Shown: positions 17,159 through 26,915, counted from the stretch's first letter. The stretch is DNA of 51,888 nt from Microcystis elabens FACHB-917 (GCF_014698445.1 NZ_JACJSZ010000019.1:1-51888), one strand, 5' to 3'. Translations and numbers: made by a program. Notes: generated by a model from the letters alone, not told the origin.

Positions 17159-19351
17159 ATGAGCTCCCCGGCCCGGCAGGACCCGCCCGGTTCCCCCGTG
17201 GGCCGTCTGCTGCTGATCGCCCTGCTGCTGGCCGGGGCGGGACTGTTCTTCGGCCAGGGCTGGCACCAGCGGTTGGATCTCGCCGCGCTGCAGGCCTTCC
17301 GCGACCAGCTGCTGGCCTGGCGGCAGGCGGCTCCGCTGGTCAGCGCCGCCGGCTACGTGGGGGTCTACGTGCTGGTGACGGGCCTGAGCCTGCCCGGCGC
17401 CACCGTGCTGACCCTGGCGGGGGGCGCGATCTTCGGCCTGCTCCAGGGCACGGCGCTGGTGTCGATCGGCTCCACCCTGGGGGCCACGGCGGCCTGCCTG
17501 CTGGCCCGCACCCTGCTGCGGGAGCCGGTGCGGCGCCGGTTCGGCCAGCGCCTGGGCCCGATCGAGGAGGGCATCCGCCGCGACGGCACCGCCTACCTGC
17601 TCAGCCTGCGGCTGGTGCCGGTGGTCCCCTTCGTGCTCGTCAATCTGCTCATGGGCCTCACCCCCATGCCCCTGCTGACCTTCGCGCTCCTCTCCCAGCT
17701 GGGCATGCTTCCGGCCACCCTCGTGTATGTGAATGCGGGCACCCAGCTGGGCCAGCTCACCAGTTTGAGCGGCCTCCTCTCGCCGGACCTGCTGGCGTCC
17801 TTCGCCCTGCTGGGACTGCTGCCCTGGATCGTCAAGCTGCTGCTGGGCCGCTGGCGTCTCTGGCGCCTCTACCGCCCCTGGCCCCGCCCCCGCCACTTCG
17901 ATCGCAACCTGATCGTGATCGGTGCCGGGGCTGCCGGCCTGGTCACCGCCTACATCGCCGCCACCGTGCGGGCGAAGGTCACCCTGGTGGAGCGGCATCG
18001 CATGGGCGGCGACTGCCTGAACACGGGCTGCGTGCCCAGCAAGGCCCTGATCAGCAGCGCCCGCCTCGCCGCCCGTCTGCGCCATGCCGATCGCTACGGC
18101 CTGACCGCCCGGGAGCCCCGGGTGGAGCTGGGCCGGGTGCTGGAGCGTGTGCGCCAGAAGGTGGCGGCCATCGCCCCCCACGACAGCGTCGAGCGCTATA
18201 CCGCCCTCGGGGTGGACGTGCGCCTGGGCCAGGCCCGACTGATCAGCCCCTGGGCGGTGGCGATCAGCGCCGCTGACGGCAGCGAGACCGTGCTGACGGC
18301 CCGATCCATCGTGCTGGCCACCGGGGCCGCTCCGGTGATCCCGGCCCTGCCCGGCATCGACAGCGTGCGGGTGCTCACCAGCGAGACCCTCTGGGACGCG
18401 CTGGCCGGGCACCGGTCCTTGCGGCCCAGCCTGTTGGTGCTGGGTGGCGGTCCGGTCGGCTGCGAACTGGCCCAGGCCCTGGCCCAGCTGGGCCTGCCGG
18501 TGACCCTGCTGCAGCGCAACGAACGCCTTCTGCCCCGGGAGGATCCCGAGGTGGGGGCGCTCCTGCGCAAGGTGCTCAAGGCTGACGGGGTGCGGGTGCA
18601 CACCGGCTGCCGGGTGGAGCGCCTGGAACCCGCCGCCTCGGGGGGCGTTGAGGTGGAGGTGACGGTGGACGGCGTCACCATGCGCCTGGAGGCCGACGAA
18701 CTGCTCTGCGCCGTGGGGCGCCAGGCCCGGCTGGAGGGCCACGGTCTGGAGGCGCTGGGCATCCCCACCGGTCGCACCATCGACACCGACGCCCATCTCC
18801 AGACCCTGTACCCCAACATCCATGCCGCCGGCGATGCGGCCGGTCCCTGGCAGTTCACCCACACGGCCGCGTACCAGGCCTGGTACGCGGCCGTGAACGG
18901 CCTGTTCGATCCGCTGCGGTTCGCCGTCGACGACCGTGTGATTCCGCGCACCACCTTCACCGACCCCGAGGTGGCCCGGGTGGGTCTGAACGAGACCGAG
19001 GCCACCGCCGGGGGGGTGGCCTTCGAGGTCACCCGTTTCCCCCTGGCCGAACTGGACCGGGCCATCGTCGAATCGGCCGAGACCGGTTTCGTCAAGGTGC
19101 TGACCGTGCCCGGCCGGGACCGGATCCTGGGAGTGACGATCGTGGCCGAGCAGGCCGGGGAGCTGCTGGCCGAATTCGTGCTGGCGATGCGCTGGAACCT
19201 GGGTCTTGGCAAGGTGCTGGGCACGATCCATGCCTACCCCACCCTGGCCGAGGCGAACAAATACGTGGCCGGGAGCTGGAAGAAGGACCACGCTCCCCAG
19301 CGCACCCTGGCCCTACTGGAGCGCTTCCACACCTGGCGCCGCGGCGGCTGA
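17159..19351 (+). CDS. VTT (DedA/TVP38-like) membrane domain fused to a pyridine nucleotide-disulfide oxidoreductase
   Basis: A 730-residue two-part protein. Residues about 10-230 are a VTT/SNARE-associated type membrane domain with several helices and the family motif region PGATVLTLAGGAIFGLLQGT and RLVPVVPFVLVNLLMGLT. From about residue 250 a dithiol-reductase-like flavoprotein follows: FAD loop VIGAGAAGLVTAY, redox disulfide C286-LNTG-C291 with PSKAL, an NAD(P) fold VLGGGPVGCELAQAL, the second FAD contact IHAAGDAAG, and the dimer-interface His/Glu in HAYPTLAEA (about 691). It lacks the heavy-metal domain and C-terminal Cys pair of true mercuric reductase. Suggested role: membrane-tethered thiol or quinone redox chemistry. 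ATG at 17159 chosen; the frame is open further upstream but non-coding in character. Confidence 0.85.
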   Translation: MSSPARQDPPGSPVGRLLLIALLLAGAGLFFGQGWHQRLDLAALQAFRDQLLAWRQAAPLVSAAGYVGVYVLVTGLSLPGATVLTLAGGAIFGLLQGTALVSIGSTLGATAACLLARTLLREPVRRRFGQRLGPIEEGIRRDGTAYLLSLRLVPVVPFVLVNLLMGLTPMPLLTFALLSQLGMLPATLVYVNAGTQLGQLTSLSGLLSPDLLASFALLGLLPWIVKLLLGRWRLWRLYRPWPRPRHFDRNLIVIGAGAAGLVTAYIAATVRAKVTLVERHRMGGDCLNTGCVPSKALISSARLAARLRHADRYGLTAREPRVELGRVLERVRQKVAAIAPHDSVERYTALGVDVRLGQARLISPWAVAISAADGSETVLTARSIVLATGAAPVIPALPGIDSVRVLTSETLWDALAGHRSLRPSLLVLGGGPVGCELAQALAQLGLPVTLLQRNERLLPREDPEVGALLRKVLKADGVRVHTGCRVERLEPAASGGVEVEVTVDGVTMRLEADELLCAVGRQARLEGHGLEALGIPTGRTIDTDAHLQTLYPNIHAAGDAAGPWQFTHTAAYQAWYAAVNGLFDPLRFAVDDRVIPRTTFTDPEVARVGLNETEATAGGVAFEVTRFPLAELDRAIVESAETGFVKVLTVPGRDRILGVTIVAEQAGELLAEFVLAMRWNLGLGKVLGTIHAYPTLAEANKYVAGSWKKDHAPQRTLALLERFHTWRRGG

Positions 19352-19690
19352 CAGGAACGGGTCCGGGCTGTGCAGCCAGAAGAAGAACGTGGTGAACCCC
19401 GCGAACAGGAGCCAGCCCACCCCTTCCGGGATCAGCACCAAGCCCCGGCGCCGGCCGGAGCCGTCCTGCACCTCCAGGTTGGCCACCCGCGCCAGGGCCA
19501 CCAGGGAGGTGATGTTCAGCACCAGCCACACCGGGGCGAACAGCCAGTCCGGCGGGGCATAGGGGGGCAGGCGGAAGCCGGTGTAGAAGGCGGCGTCGCC
19601 GAGCACCCCCGCCGGCCAGAAGCTGACGGCATTGGTCCCCGCCAGGATCGCGGCGCCATGCCACCAGCGGAAGCGCCGCCGCGGGGCCAT
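19313..19690 (-). pseudogene. TspO/MBR-family protein, C-terminally truncated
   Basis: About 125 residues resembling the tryptophan-rich sensory protein TspO, a five-helix membrane protein that binds porphyrins. Helix 1, the loop and helix 2 signature (PPYAPPDWLFAPVWLVLNI) and a third hydrophobic segment (LLFAGFTTFFFWLHSPDPF, the usual LWSPLFFGL position) are seen. The frame then runs into the opposing end of the reductase gene and stops, so the last two helices (about 50-60 residues) are missing. ATG at 19690; an in-frame GTG at 19699 overlaps the stop of the VOC remnant. Likely non-functional. Confidence 0.6.
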
Positions 19691-19695
19691 GGCGG

Positions 19696-20001
19696 TCACG
19701 CCTGGGAGTGGAGCCCGATGGTGTTGCCCTCGGTGTCGAGCACCAGGCTCATGAAGCCGTAGGCGCCGATCGACATCCTCGGCTTGATCACCGTGCCGCC
19801 GCCGCCCGGCGCCATGCCCTCCATTTTCGCCAGGGCGCCGCCGGCCCCCACCTTGTTGTCGTCGATCGGGAAGGCGAAATACTCCATGCCCGCATCCGGC
19901 ATGGGTTGCAGGCTGAGCTGGAACACGGCCTCGTAGAGGGCCCGGGCCCTGGCCATGTCGTCGACCTAGAGCTCGAACCAGATGACGGGATTGACGGCCA
20001 T
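19696..20001 (-). pseudogene. VOC (glyoxalase/bleomycin-resistance) family gene with amber codon and internal deletion
   Basis: From an ATG at 20001 the frame reads MAVNPVIWFEL, then TAG (19968-19966), then VDDMARARALYEAVF, a typical VOC N-terminus interrupted at codon 12. The rest ends MSIGAYGFMSLVLDTEGNTI then GLHSQA, also typical. Between GGGGTVI and KPRMSIG roughly 20-25 residues of the usual fold (the YF...D...A...GG segment) are absent. Two independent lesions point to a dead gene. An internal ATG at 19956 could still make an 86-residue fragment. Confidence 0.7.
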
Positions 20002-20047
20002 GGGTCCAGCGATGTCCTGGGCCGAGACTAGGCCAGGAATCCGGGAG

Positions 20048-21424
20048 TCACCCCGCCACCCCCTGGTCCTGGCGGGGCGCCATCGGGGTCCAGTTCTCCT
20101 TCACCAGCTGGCGGGCCCGGCCCAGGGCCAGGGCCCCGGCGGGAACATCCTGGGTGAGCGTGGAGCCCGCCCCCACCGTCACCCCCGCTCCGAGCGTGAT
20201 CGGCGCCACCAGCACCGAATTGGCTCCGGTCTTGCTGCCGCCGCCGATCACGGTGCGGTGCTTGCGGACCCCGTCGAAGTTGGCGGTGATCGTGCCGGCT
20301 CCGATGTTCACGTCGGCGCCGAGGTCGGCATCGCCCAGGTAGCTGAGGTGGTTGGCCTTGCAGCCCTCGCCCAGCCGGCTGTTCTTGACTTCCACGAAAT
20401 TGCCGATGCGGCAGCCGGCGGCCAGGTGGGTACCCGCCCGAAGCTGGGCGAAGGGGCCGATCGTGCAGCCGTCTCCGACGCGGCTGTCCCGCAGCACCGA
20501 ATGGACCACCTCCACCTCGGCGCCCAGTTCGCTGTCCTCGATCAGGCAGCCCGGCCCGATGCGGCAGCCGTCGCCGATGCTGCTGACCCCACGGAAGTGG
20601 CACTGCGGCTCCACCAGCACGTCGCGGCCGAAGCGGGTGTGCTCGCTGAGGGTGCAGCTGGCGGGATCGGTGAAGCTCACTCCCTCCGCCATCCAGTGGC
20701 GGCGGAGCCGGTCCTGCAGTACCGCTTCACAGTGGGCCAGCTGCTGGCGGTCGTTGATGCCGGCCACCTCGTCGGGGTCGGCCACCTCCAGGTGCATGGC
20801 CGGCCGCAGCAGGGCCACGGTGTCGGTGAGGTACAGCTCGCCTTGGTCGTTGTCGGTGCTGAGGCTGGGCAGCACGGCGGCCAGGCGCACCCAGTCGAAG
20901 CAGTAGATCCCCGCATTGGTGAGGGTGTTGGCGAGCTGTCCGGCCGTGCAGTCGCGGTGCTCCACGATTTCGCTCACCTGCCCCGCCCCGTCGGCGAAGA
21001 CCCGGCCGTAGCCGCTGGGGTCCGCCAGCCGGGCGGTGAGCAGGGTCACGGCGGCGCCGCTGTCGCGGTGGGCGGCCAGCAGCGCTTCCAGGGTCTCCGG
21101 GCGCAGCAGGGGGACGTCGCCGTTGAGCACCAGCAGCTCGCCCTCGAAGCCCTGCAGCGGCCCGAGCAGCTGCTGCACCGCATGGCCGGTGCCGTTCTGG
21201 GGCTGCTGCAGCACGAACTCCGGGCCCTCGACGCCGGCGAGGGTGTGCCGCACCCGGTCGGCCTGGTGCCCCACCACCAGCAGCTGGCGGTCGGGGGCAA
21301 GCCGGTGACAGCTGCCCAGCACTCGCTCCACCAGGGTCGCGCCGGCCAGGGGCTGGAGCACCTTCGGCAGGGCACTCTTCATGCGGGTCCCTTTCCCGGC
21401 GGCCAGGACGGCAACGGCGAGCAT
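20048..21424 (-). CDS. glmU: Bifunctional GlmU: GlcN-1-P acetyltransferase / UDP-GlcNAc pyrophosphorylase
   Basis: Makes UDP-N-acetylglucosamine for peptidoglycan and lipopolysaccharide. At 458 residues it is full length. The N-terminal nucleotidyltransferase motif is [17 protein letters not shown] (residues 7-23); [10 protein letters not shown] and the NGDVPLL metal site follow. The C-terminal half is a left-handed beta-helix of hexapeptide repeats ([20 protein letters not shown] and onward) with the acetyl-CoA region (NYDG-like [15 protein letters not shown]). ATG start at 21424. Confidence 0.97.
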   Translation of the reverse strand: MLAVAVLAAGKGTRMKSALPKVLQPLAGATLVERVLGSCHRLAPDRQLLVVGHQADRVRHTLAGVEGPEFVLQQPQNGTGHAVQQLLGPLQGFEGELLVLNGDVPLLRPETLEALLAAHRDSGAAVTLLTARLADPSGYGRVFADGAGQVSEIVEHRDCTAGQLANTLTNAGIYCFDWVRLAAVLPSLSTDNDQGELYLTDTVALLRPAMHLEVADPDEVAGINDRQQLAHCEAVLQDRLRRHWMAEGVSFTDPASCTLSEHTRFGRDVLVEPQCHFRGVSSIGDGCRIGPGCLIEDSELGAEVEVVHSVLRDSRVGDGCTIGPFAQLRAGTHLAAGCRIGNFVEVKNSRLGEGCKANHLSYLGDADLGADVNIGAGTITANFDGVRKHRTVIGGGSKTGANSVLVAPITLGAGVTVGAGSTLTQDVPAGALALGRARQLVKENWTPMAPRQDQGVAG

Positions 21425-21453
21425 CGGTGGCGGCGGTACGACTCCGCCGGAAT

Positions 21454-22404
21454 CTACCGGTGCCCTCCGGAGCAGCCCAGTCCGCCGGACGGGCCGCGCC
21501 GCAGCAGCCGGGCCGGCGGGGCGTCGCTGCGCTCCTGCTCCCGGCGGCGGCGCTCCAGGATCTCGGCCGCGCTGCCGCGGCCGGTGGGGTCCCGGTAGGG
21601 CACGGCGGCGCGGCTGGCCAGGTGCTCCCGTTCGATGGGCCCCAGGGGCCGCAGAGCCGGATGGGGGGCCAGGGGGGCGGGGCTGGCCACCGTCCCGGCG
21701 CTCCAGCGCTCCGGCTCATCGGCGGGCGGCCGGATCGCCCCCACCTCCAGGCCCAGATCCAGCAGGCAGCGGCGCACCGCCGCCGCCGAGCTGTAGGTGA
21801 GCAGCCGGCCGTCGGGCCGCAGCAGCCGCACCAGTCGCTGCAGGAACTCCCGGCTCCAGAGCTGGGGGCAGCGCGGCGGGGAGAAGGCATCCAGCAGCAC
21901 CAGGTCGCAGCGACCCTGCAGCGTTCCCGCCAGCTCCGGCAGCCGCTGGCGGGCATCGCCGATCAGCAGCCGCGGGCCGCCGGCGAGGCCCTCCAGCCGG
22001 CCGATCACCGCGGCGGGCCACTGGGCCCGGAAGCCGGCATCCGCCAGGGCCAGGTCCAGGGGCCGGGGGTCCAGCTCCAGACCCCACCAGTCGAGTCCGA
22101 GGCCGGCGGCCGTGGCGGTGTCCAGCAGGGCGGCGGTGTTGGTGCCGGTGCCGACGGCCACCTCCGCCACCACCAGCTCCCGGCCCGGGGCGAAGCGCTC
22201 CAGCGCCGCCGGGACCACGAACTTCTCGTCGGCCTCCCGCAGGGCCCCGGCGGCACTGTGGAAGCCCTCGTTGCAGCCGCGGCTGTAGAGGCTGAAGCTG
22301 CCGTCGCGCCCCAGGCGGGGCAGCAGCACCGGCAGCTCCTGCGGTGCCGTTTCCGCCCCGGGCACCCCCCGATCCGGCTCAGTGCCGCAGGCGGGCCAGG
22401 TCAT
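21454..22404 (-). CDS. MnmC-like SAM-dependent methyltransferase
   Basis: About 316 residues resembling the methyltransferase domain of MnmC (DUF752), which finishes the 5-methylaminomethyl modification of wobble uridine in tRNA. Visible features are the start [23 protein letters not shown] motif [17 protein letters not shown], and [22 protein letters not shown], which contains the family DAFSP motif. The FAD oxidase domain of E. coli MnmC is absent, as in many cyanobacteria. The ATG at 22404 overlaps the end of aroA by 26 bp; a later start is possible. Confidence 0.85.
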   Translation of the reverse strand: MTWPACGTEPDRGVPGAETAPQELPVLLPRLGRDGSFSLYSRGCNEGFHSAAGALREADEKFVVPAALERFAPGRELVVAEVAVGTGTNTAALLDTATAAGLGLDWWGLELDPRPLDLALADAGFRAQWPAAVIGRLEGLAGGPRLLIGDARQRLPELAGTLQGRCDLVLLDAFSPPRCPQLWSREFLQRLVRLLRPDGRLLTYSSAAAVRRCLLDLGLEVGAIRPPADEPERWSAGTVASPAPLAPHPALRPLGPIEREHLASRAAVPYRDPTGRGSAAEILERRRREQERSDAPPARLLRRGPSGGLGCSGGHR

Positions 22405-23740
22405 CCCAGAAGCCCGGGTAGGAGACGGCCGCCGCCTCCGGCCGGCCCAGGCGGGTGTCGCCCCGGGCCACCAGGGAGGCCACCGCCAGGCTCATCGCCA
22501 CCCGGTGATCCGTCTCGCTGTCCACCGCGGCGCCGTGCAGCGGGGTGGGGCCCTCGATGCTGAGACCATCGGCGTGCTCCTCGAGCCGGGCCCCCATCGC
22601 CGTCAGCTGGCGGGCCATCACCGCCAGGCGGTCGGTCTCCTTCACCCGCAGTTCGGCGGCGCCGCTGATGCGGCTCACCCCTTCGGCGCAGCAGGCCGCC
22701 ACCGCCAGCACGGGGATTTCGTCCACCAGGCGGGGGACCATCGCTTCCTCGATGCGGAAGGCCCGCAGCGAACCATGCTGGACACGCAGGTCCCCCACCG
22801 GTTCGCCGGCCACGTCGCGGCGGTTGAGCACGGAGATCCGGGCCCCCATCGCCGCCAGCACATCGAGAAGGCCGGTGCGGCTGGGATTCAGCCCCACGTT
22901 CTCGACCGTGACATCGGCCCCCGGGGTGATCGCCCCCGCCACCAGCCAGAAGGCGGCGGAACTGATGTCGCCGGGCACCACCACAGTCTGGCCCACCAGG
23001 GCGGACCCGGGCCGGACGGTGATGAACCGGCCGAGATCACCGCCCACCTCCAGGTCGGCGCCGAAGGCCCGCAGCATCCGCTCGCTGTGGTCGCGGGTGG
23101 GGGCCGGTTCCACCACGGTGGTGGGACCGCTCGCCGTCAGGGCCGCCAGGAGCAGGGCGCTCTTCACCTGGGCCGAGGCCACCGGCGTGCCGATCACGCT
23201 GCCGTGCAGCGGCAGACCCTGCACGGCCAGGGGCGCCAGGTTGCCGTTGTCGCGTCCCTGGATGCGGGCGCCCATCTGGGCCAGGGGGGCTCCCACCCGG
23301 CGCATGGGCCTGGAGCGCAGGGAGGCATCACCGCTGAGCACGAAGTGGCGCCCTTCGCGGCCGGCCAGCAACCCCAGCATCAGCCGCATGGTGGTGCCCG
23401 AGTTGCCGCAGTCGAGCACATCGGCGGGTTCCCGCAGTCCATCGAGGCCCACCCCCTCGACGGCCACCACCTGGCCGGCGGCGATCGGTGACACCATGAC
23501 GCCCATGGCCCGCAGACAGGCCGCGGTGCTCAGGGGGTCTTCGGCGGGCAGGAGTCCCTCAATGCGGGTGGTGCCTTCGGCGATGGCCCCGAACAGCAGC
23601 GAGCGGTGGGAGATCGACTTGTCGCCCGGCACCTTCACGGTCCCCCGCAGGCTGCCGCCGGCGCCCGGCAGCAGGGCCGCCGGCGACGCGGCAGCACTGA
23701 CTTCGACGCTCGCGGGAGAGGACAACAGGGCCGGTGCCAA
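22379..23740 (-). CDS. aroA: 3-phosphoshikimate 1-carboxyvinyltransferase (EPSP synthase)
   Basis: Sixth step of the shikimate pathway, transferring enolpyruvyl from PEP to shikimate-3-phosphate. Signatures: [20 protein letters not shown] near the N-terminus, [18 protein letters not shown], and [19 protein letters not shown] near the C-terminus. The [10 protein letters not shown] segment with the PEP-site arginine is present. 453 residues. The apparent start is TTG at 23740 followed by a short Ala/Ser-rich lead; the conserved part begins about 25 residues later. Confidence 0.96.
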   Translation of the reverse strand: MAPALLSSPASVEVSAAASPAALLPGAGGSLRGTVKVPGDKSISHRSLLFGAIAEGTTRIEGLLPAEDPLSTAACLRAMGVMVSPIAAGQVVAVEGVGLDGLREPADVLDCGNSGTTMRLMLGLLAGREGRHFVLSGDASLRSRPMRRVGAPLAQMGARIQGRDNGNLAPLAVQGLPLHGSVIGTPVASAQVKSALLLAALTASGPTTVVEPAPTRDHSERMLRAFGADLEVGGDLGRFITVRPGSALVGQTVVVPGDISSAAFWLVAGAITPGADVTVENVGLNPSRTGLLDVLAAMGARISVLNRRDVAGEPVGDLRVQHGSLRAFRIEEAMVPRLVDEIPVLAVAACCAEGVSRISGAAELRVKETDRLAVMARQLTAMGARLEEHADGLSIEGPTPLHGAAVDSETDHRVAMSLAVASLVARGDTRLGRPEAAAVSYPGFWDDLARLRH

Positions 23741-23793
23741 CTGAGGCGATCCTATGGAGTGGCCGGTTCGGGTCCCGCTGCCGGGATCTTCCG

Positions 23794-24123
23794 TCAGGGG
23801 CGGATCCCCACCGCCCGCAGCCGCGCCGAGAGGCCCCAGACCTCCACCACCAGCCGGTGCCAGGGGGTGATCGTCTCCATGGCCAGGCCCATTGGGCTGG
23901 GGGCGGCAGCCCGCAGCGCCCGCGCCGCGGCCAGGCTGCGGCGGGCCTCCTCCAGCCGGACCCGCAGCTGGTGCTGCTCGGCGAGGGTCAGCACCGCCTC
24001 CGGGCAGTGGTCGAGCAGGAGCAGTCCGCGATCGAAGGACTCGGCGAAGTCCTGCAGCAGGGGCACCAGGATCTCCTCCAGCAGCGGGCCGGTGGGATCG
24101 GGAAGGGAGGGGGCGGGAACCAT
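23794..24123 (-). CDS. DUF2605 family protein (cyanobacterial)
   Basis: A 109-residue helical protein with the DUF2605 pattern: [40 protein letters not shown], and [20 protein letters not shown]. The family is largely restricted to cyanobacteria and its function is unknown. No signal or membrane segment. It sits between aroA and a rhodanese gene on the same strand. Confidence 0.75.
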   Translation of the reverse strand: MVPAPSLPDPTGPLLEEILVPLLQDFAESFDRGLLLLDHCPEAVLTLAEQHQLRVRLEEARRSLAAARALRAAAPSPMGLAMETITPWHRLVVEVWGLSARLRAVGIRP

Positions 24124-24132
24124 GGATTCACT

Positions 24133-24663
24133 CTAGGAATCCCCTGCCTGGCCGTTCGGGTGCGCATCACCAGCCCCCGGGCGCTCGGGTTCCAGGAGCA
24201 GCCCCCAGCAGGGATGGAGGGGATGGACCCGGGGCCTGCCGAAGCCGGTGCCCGCCAGCGGCAGCCCCAGGTTGGCCCAGCGGAACAGGGACCCCTCCAG
24301 GTTGCGCACGTCGGTGAAGCCGGCCTGCCGCAGCGATCGGGCCAGCCGGGCGGAGCGGTACCCCACCGAGCAGTAGACGACGATCGCCGTGTCCCGTGCC
24401 AGTCCCGCTGCTCCCGGGGCATCCGGCTCGGGAAGCCGGCGGGCGCCGGCCAGGTGGCTGAGGGTGAATTCCTCCGGCCCGCGGGCATCGATCAGCAGCG
24501 GCGTGGAACCCTCGCCGGCCAGTCGATCGGCCAGTTCCTCACAGCTGATCACGGCCACGTCCGGGAAGCTCAGGCGGATCCAGCGGATCAGCAGGGGCCA
24601 GGCCAGGCGGCGCAGGCCAGCGGCGAGGGCCCCGCAGCCGGCGGCCGTCCGGGAGAAGGGCAT
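24133..24663 (-). CDS. Rhodanese-domain protein
   Basis: A 176-residue single-domain sulfurtransferase-like protein. After a hydrophobic N-terminal stretch (about residues 10-35, possibly an anchor), the rhodanese fold runs from ISCEELADRL to LEGSLFRWANLGLPL. The active loop is VVYCSVGYRSARLARSL with the catalytic Cys (CSVGYRS), so sulfur transfer is possible. The C-terminal 30 residues (VHPLHPCWGLLLEPERPG) are outside the domain. ATG at 24663, nearly back to back with the DUF547 gene. Confidence 0.85.
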   Translation of the reverse strand: MPFSRTAAGCGALAAGLRRLAWPLLIRWIRLSFPDVAVISCEELADRLAGEGSTPLLIDARGPEEFTLSHLAGARRLPEPDAPGAAGLARDTAIVVYCSVGYRSARLARSLRQAGFTDVRNLEGSLFRWANLGLPLAGTGFGRPRVHPLHPCWGLLLEPERPGAGDAHPNGQAGDS

Positions 24664-24681
24664 GGAACGATGGGGGTCCGG

Positions 24682-25380
24682 ATGGGACGCCCCATGATCG
24701 ACGTCGCCGTCTGGGATGGCCTGCTGCGCCGCCATGTCGATGGGGAAGGCCGGGTGGATTACGCCGCCTGGCAACGGCAGGGCGCAGGCGAACTGGAGGA
24801 CTGGCTGGCGGCGCAGCGCCCCTTCGATCCGGATGCCCGTGCGGGGCCCGAGGCCTTCGCCCTCTGGATCAACCTCTACAACGCCCTGGTGATCCGCCAG
24901 GTGCTGGCCCGCTTCCCGCTGGCCTCGATCCGCCCCACCATCGCCGGGGTGCCCAACTGGCCGGCGTTCCTGGCCTTCTTCTCCCGTCCGGTGATCACCC
25001 TGCAGGGGCAGCCCCTCAGCCTCGATCGGATCGAGCACGGCCTGCTGCGGCCCCGGTTCGCTGACCCCTGCCTCCATTTCGCCCTGGTCTGCGCCGCCAG
25101 GGGCTGCCCCCTGCTGAGGCCGGAGGCCTACCGCCCCGAGCGGATCGCGGCCCAGCTGGAGGAGGACGCCCACCGCTTCCTGCGCAACCCCCAGAAGCTG
25201 CGCTTCGACCCGGCCCGCCGCACCCTGCATTGCAGCCGGATCTTCGAGTGGTACCGCCGGGACTTCCTGGCGGTGGCCCCCTCGATCGCCGCCTACGTGG
25301 GCCGCCACCGTCCGGACCTGGATCTGCCGGCCGGTGTCCGGATTGCCTGGCTCCCCTACGACTGGGCCCTCAATGGCTGA
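24682..25380 (+). CDS. DUF547 domain protein
   Basis: About 232 residues with the DUF547 pattern: VDYAAW, FALWINLYNALVIRQVL (residues about 58-74), HFALVCAARGCPLLRPEAY with the family Cys/Gly, and IFEWYRRDFL. The biochemical role of DUF547 is unknown. No signal peptide. Three in-frame ATGs (24670, 24682, 24694) compete; the choice is not critical. Divergent from the rhodanese gene with a very short gap, and convergent with the glycosyltransferase. Confidence 0.8.
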   Translation: MGRPMIDVAVWDGLLRRHVDGEGRVDYAAWQRQGAGELEDWLAAQRPFDPDARAGPEAFALWINLYNALVIRQVLARFPLASIRPTIAGVPNWPAFLAFFSRPVITLQGQPLSLDRIEHGLLRPRFADPCLHFALVCAARGCPLLRPEAYRPERIAAQLEEDAHRFLRNPQKLRFDPARRTLHCSRIFEWYRRDFLAVAPSIAAYVGRHRPDLDLPAGVRIAWLPYDWALNG

Positions 25381-25411
25381 GCGCCGTGCCGGGACTCGGT
25401 CGGCGGGTGCT

Positions 25412-26170
25412 TCAGTCGCTGATCTCGCCGTAGAAGCGTTTCAGCCGCGCCGCCGGCACCCCCAGGCCCCAGAGCAGGCCGATGGCCAGGTAGAGGCCGG
25501 TGGCCTTCCAGGCGCCCCAGCGCGCCACCCGTCGGTCGGAGGTCTCCACCACCCTGTTCACCTGCCGGATCCTGCCCAGCCGGCCCAGCCGGACGCAGAG
25601 ATCGGCGTCCTCCATGATCGGCAGGCGCTCGTCGAAACCGCCGCAGCGCACGAAATCGCTGCGCCGGCAGAACATCGCCTGGTCGCCGAACAGGACCCGG
25701 AACCCGTTCAGCAGGTAACGGTGGGGCCGGAACAGCAGGGCCGCGTAGTGGGTCTTGAGGGCGTTGTGCAGGCTCACGCCCCAGCGGGTGCGGTCGGCGC
25801 CCCGCATCAGGGCCAGGAAGCCGCCGCCGCTGATGGTCGGGTCGGCCAGGGTGGCGCCCACCAGCTGCACCAGATCCGAGGGGACCAGGGTGTCGGCATG
25901 GAGAAAGCAGAGAATCTCGCCGCTGGCCGCCGCCGCCCCCCTGTTCATCTGCACCGCCCGCCCCGCCCGTGGCGAACGGATCACCCGGCAGCCGTGCCCA
26001 TGGGCCCTGGCCAGGGTGGCATCGGTGCTGCCGCCATCCACCACGATCACCTCCATGGCCGCCGGATCGAGGATCTCCAGCTGCTGCAGGGTGCGCCCAA
26101 GATGGCTGGCTTCGTTGAGGGTCGGGATAATGATCGAGACCGACCTTGCCGTCACCTTGCTGCGCAACAA
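25412..26170 (-). CDS. Family 2 glycosyltransferase (TIGR04283-like)
   Basis: A 252-residue GT-A enzyme. N-terminal VSIIIPTLNEASHLGRTL, the nucleotide-sugar motif VIVVDGGSTDATL, the DxD-like LCFLHADTLVPSD, and the acceptor-side MEDADLCVRLGRLG are all present. The C-terminus has a hydrophobic helix (GLYLAIGLLWGLGVP), suggesting membrane association. The subfamily resembles TIGR04283, found near arsenosugar genes, but no other arsenosugar gene is seen here. Its 5' end overlaps the divergent methyltransferase start by 41 bp; a GTG start 15 bp inside would reduce this. Confidence 0.85.
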   Translation of the reverse strand: MLRSKVTARSVSIIIPTLNEASHLGRTLQQLEILDPAAMEVIVVDGGSTDATLARAHGHGCRVIRSPRAGRAVQMNRGAAAASGEILCFLHADTLVPSDLVQLVGATLADPTISGGGFLALMRGADRTRWGVSLHNALKTHYAALLFRPHRYLLNGFRVLFGDQAMFCRRSDFVRCGGFDERLPIMEDADLCVRLGRLGRIRQVNRVVETSDRRVARWGAWKATGLYLAIGLLWGLGVPAARLKRFYGEISD

Positions 26171-26915
26171 TCTTGCATTCTATGATCAGCAGGCGGCCTG
26201 CTGGTGGGAGCCGTCGTCGACGATCTTTCCTCTCAGCCAGCTCAATCCGCTTCGCTTTCTCTACTTCGATCAGTTCGTTTCCCCCTGGGGGAATCTGCGG
26301 GTTCTGGATGTGGGATGCGGCGGCGGTTACACCTGCGAATTCCTTGCCCGTCGGGGCGCCCTGGTCACGGGCATCGACCGCTCCGCCCCCTGCATCGCAG
26401 CGGCCCGCAGCCATGCGGCCACCTCGGGGCTGGAGATCGCCTATCAGGTGGGACTCGCGGAGGAGCTTCCCTTCACCGCCGGCAGCTTCGATGTGGTGGT
26501 CTGCGTCGACGTGCTGGAGCATGTCGATCGGCCCCAGGCCGCGATCGCCGAGATCGCCAGGGTGCTCACCCCCGGAGGATCGGTCTGCTTCGACACCATC
26601 AACCGCACCTTCCGCTCGCGGCTGACCATGATCTGGCTGCTGGAGACGCTGCTGCGGATGATCCCCGCCGGTGTCCACGACTGGCGGCGGTTCGTGCCCC
26701 CGGCAGAGCTGCGGCGCTGGCTGGAGACCGGCGGCTTCAGCGCCATCACGTTGCGGGGCATGGACCTGTTCGGCCGGGGGCCGCTGCGCACCCTCGGCCG
26801 GCTGATCCACTATCGCCGCACCGGCGGGTTCCAGGTCGGCTTCGACCATGACCTGGCCGTGATGTTCATCGGTGTGGCCGTGCTCAGCCCAGCAGCAGGC
26901 CCCCCGCCTCGCTGA
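26130..26915 (+). CDS. UbiG-like SAM-dependent O-methyltransferase
   Basis: A 261-residue class I methyltransferase resembling UbiG (3-demethylubiquinol methyltransferase). Features: AFYDQQAACWW and LNPLRFLYFDQFV near the N-terminus, SAM motif I RVLDVGCGGGYTCEFLARRG (about residues 59-78), acidic motif VTGIDRS, and VDVLEHVDRPQAAIAEIARV. Cyanobacteria lack ubiquinone, so the substrate is unknown, perhaps another quinone or phenolic. ATG at 26130 (MIETDL). It overlaps head to head with the glycosyltransferase and tail to tail with the Rrf2 gene. Confidence 0.85.
   Translation: MIETDLAVTLLRNNLAFYDQQAACWWEPSSTIFPLSQLNPLRFLYFDQFVSPWGNLRVLDVGCGGGYTCEFLARRGALVTGIDRSAPCIAAARSHAATSGLEIAYQVGLAEELPFTAGSFDVVVCVDVLEHVDRPQAAIAEIARVLTPGGSVCFDTINRTFRSRLTMIWLLETLLRMIPAGVHDWRRFVPPAELRRWLETGGFSAITLRGMDLFGRGPLRTLGRLIHYRRTGGFQVGFDHDLAVMFIGVAVLSPAAGPPPR

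Noticed and set aside
16742-19291. 849-codon minus-strand open frame opposite the VTT-reductase
   Set aside because: Low-complexity composition with no domain; the plus strand has clear motifs over its whole length.
17159-19351. Mercuric reductase (merA)
   Set aside because: It has the redox CxxxxC but lacks the heavy-metal domain and the C-terminal cysteine pair, and no other mer gene is near.
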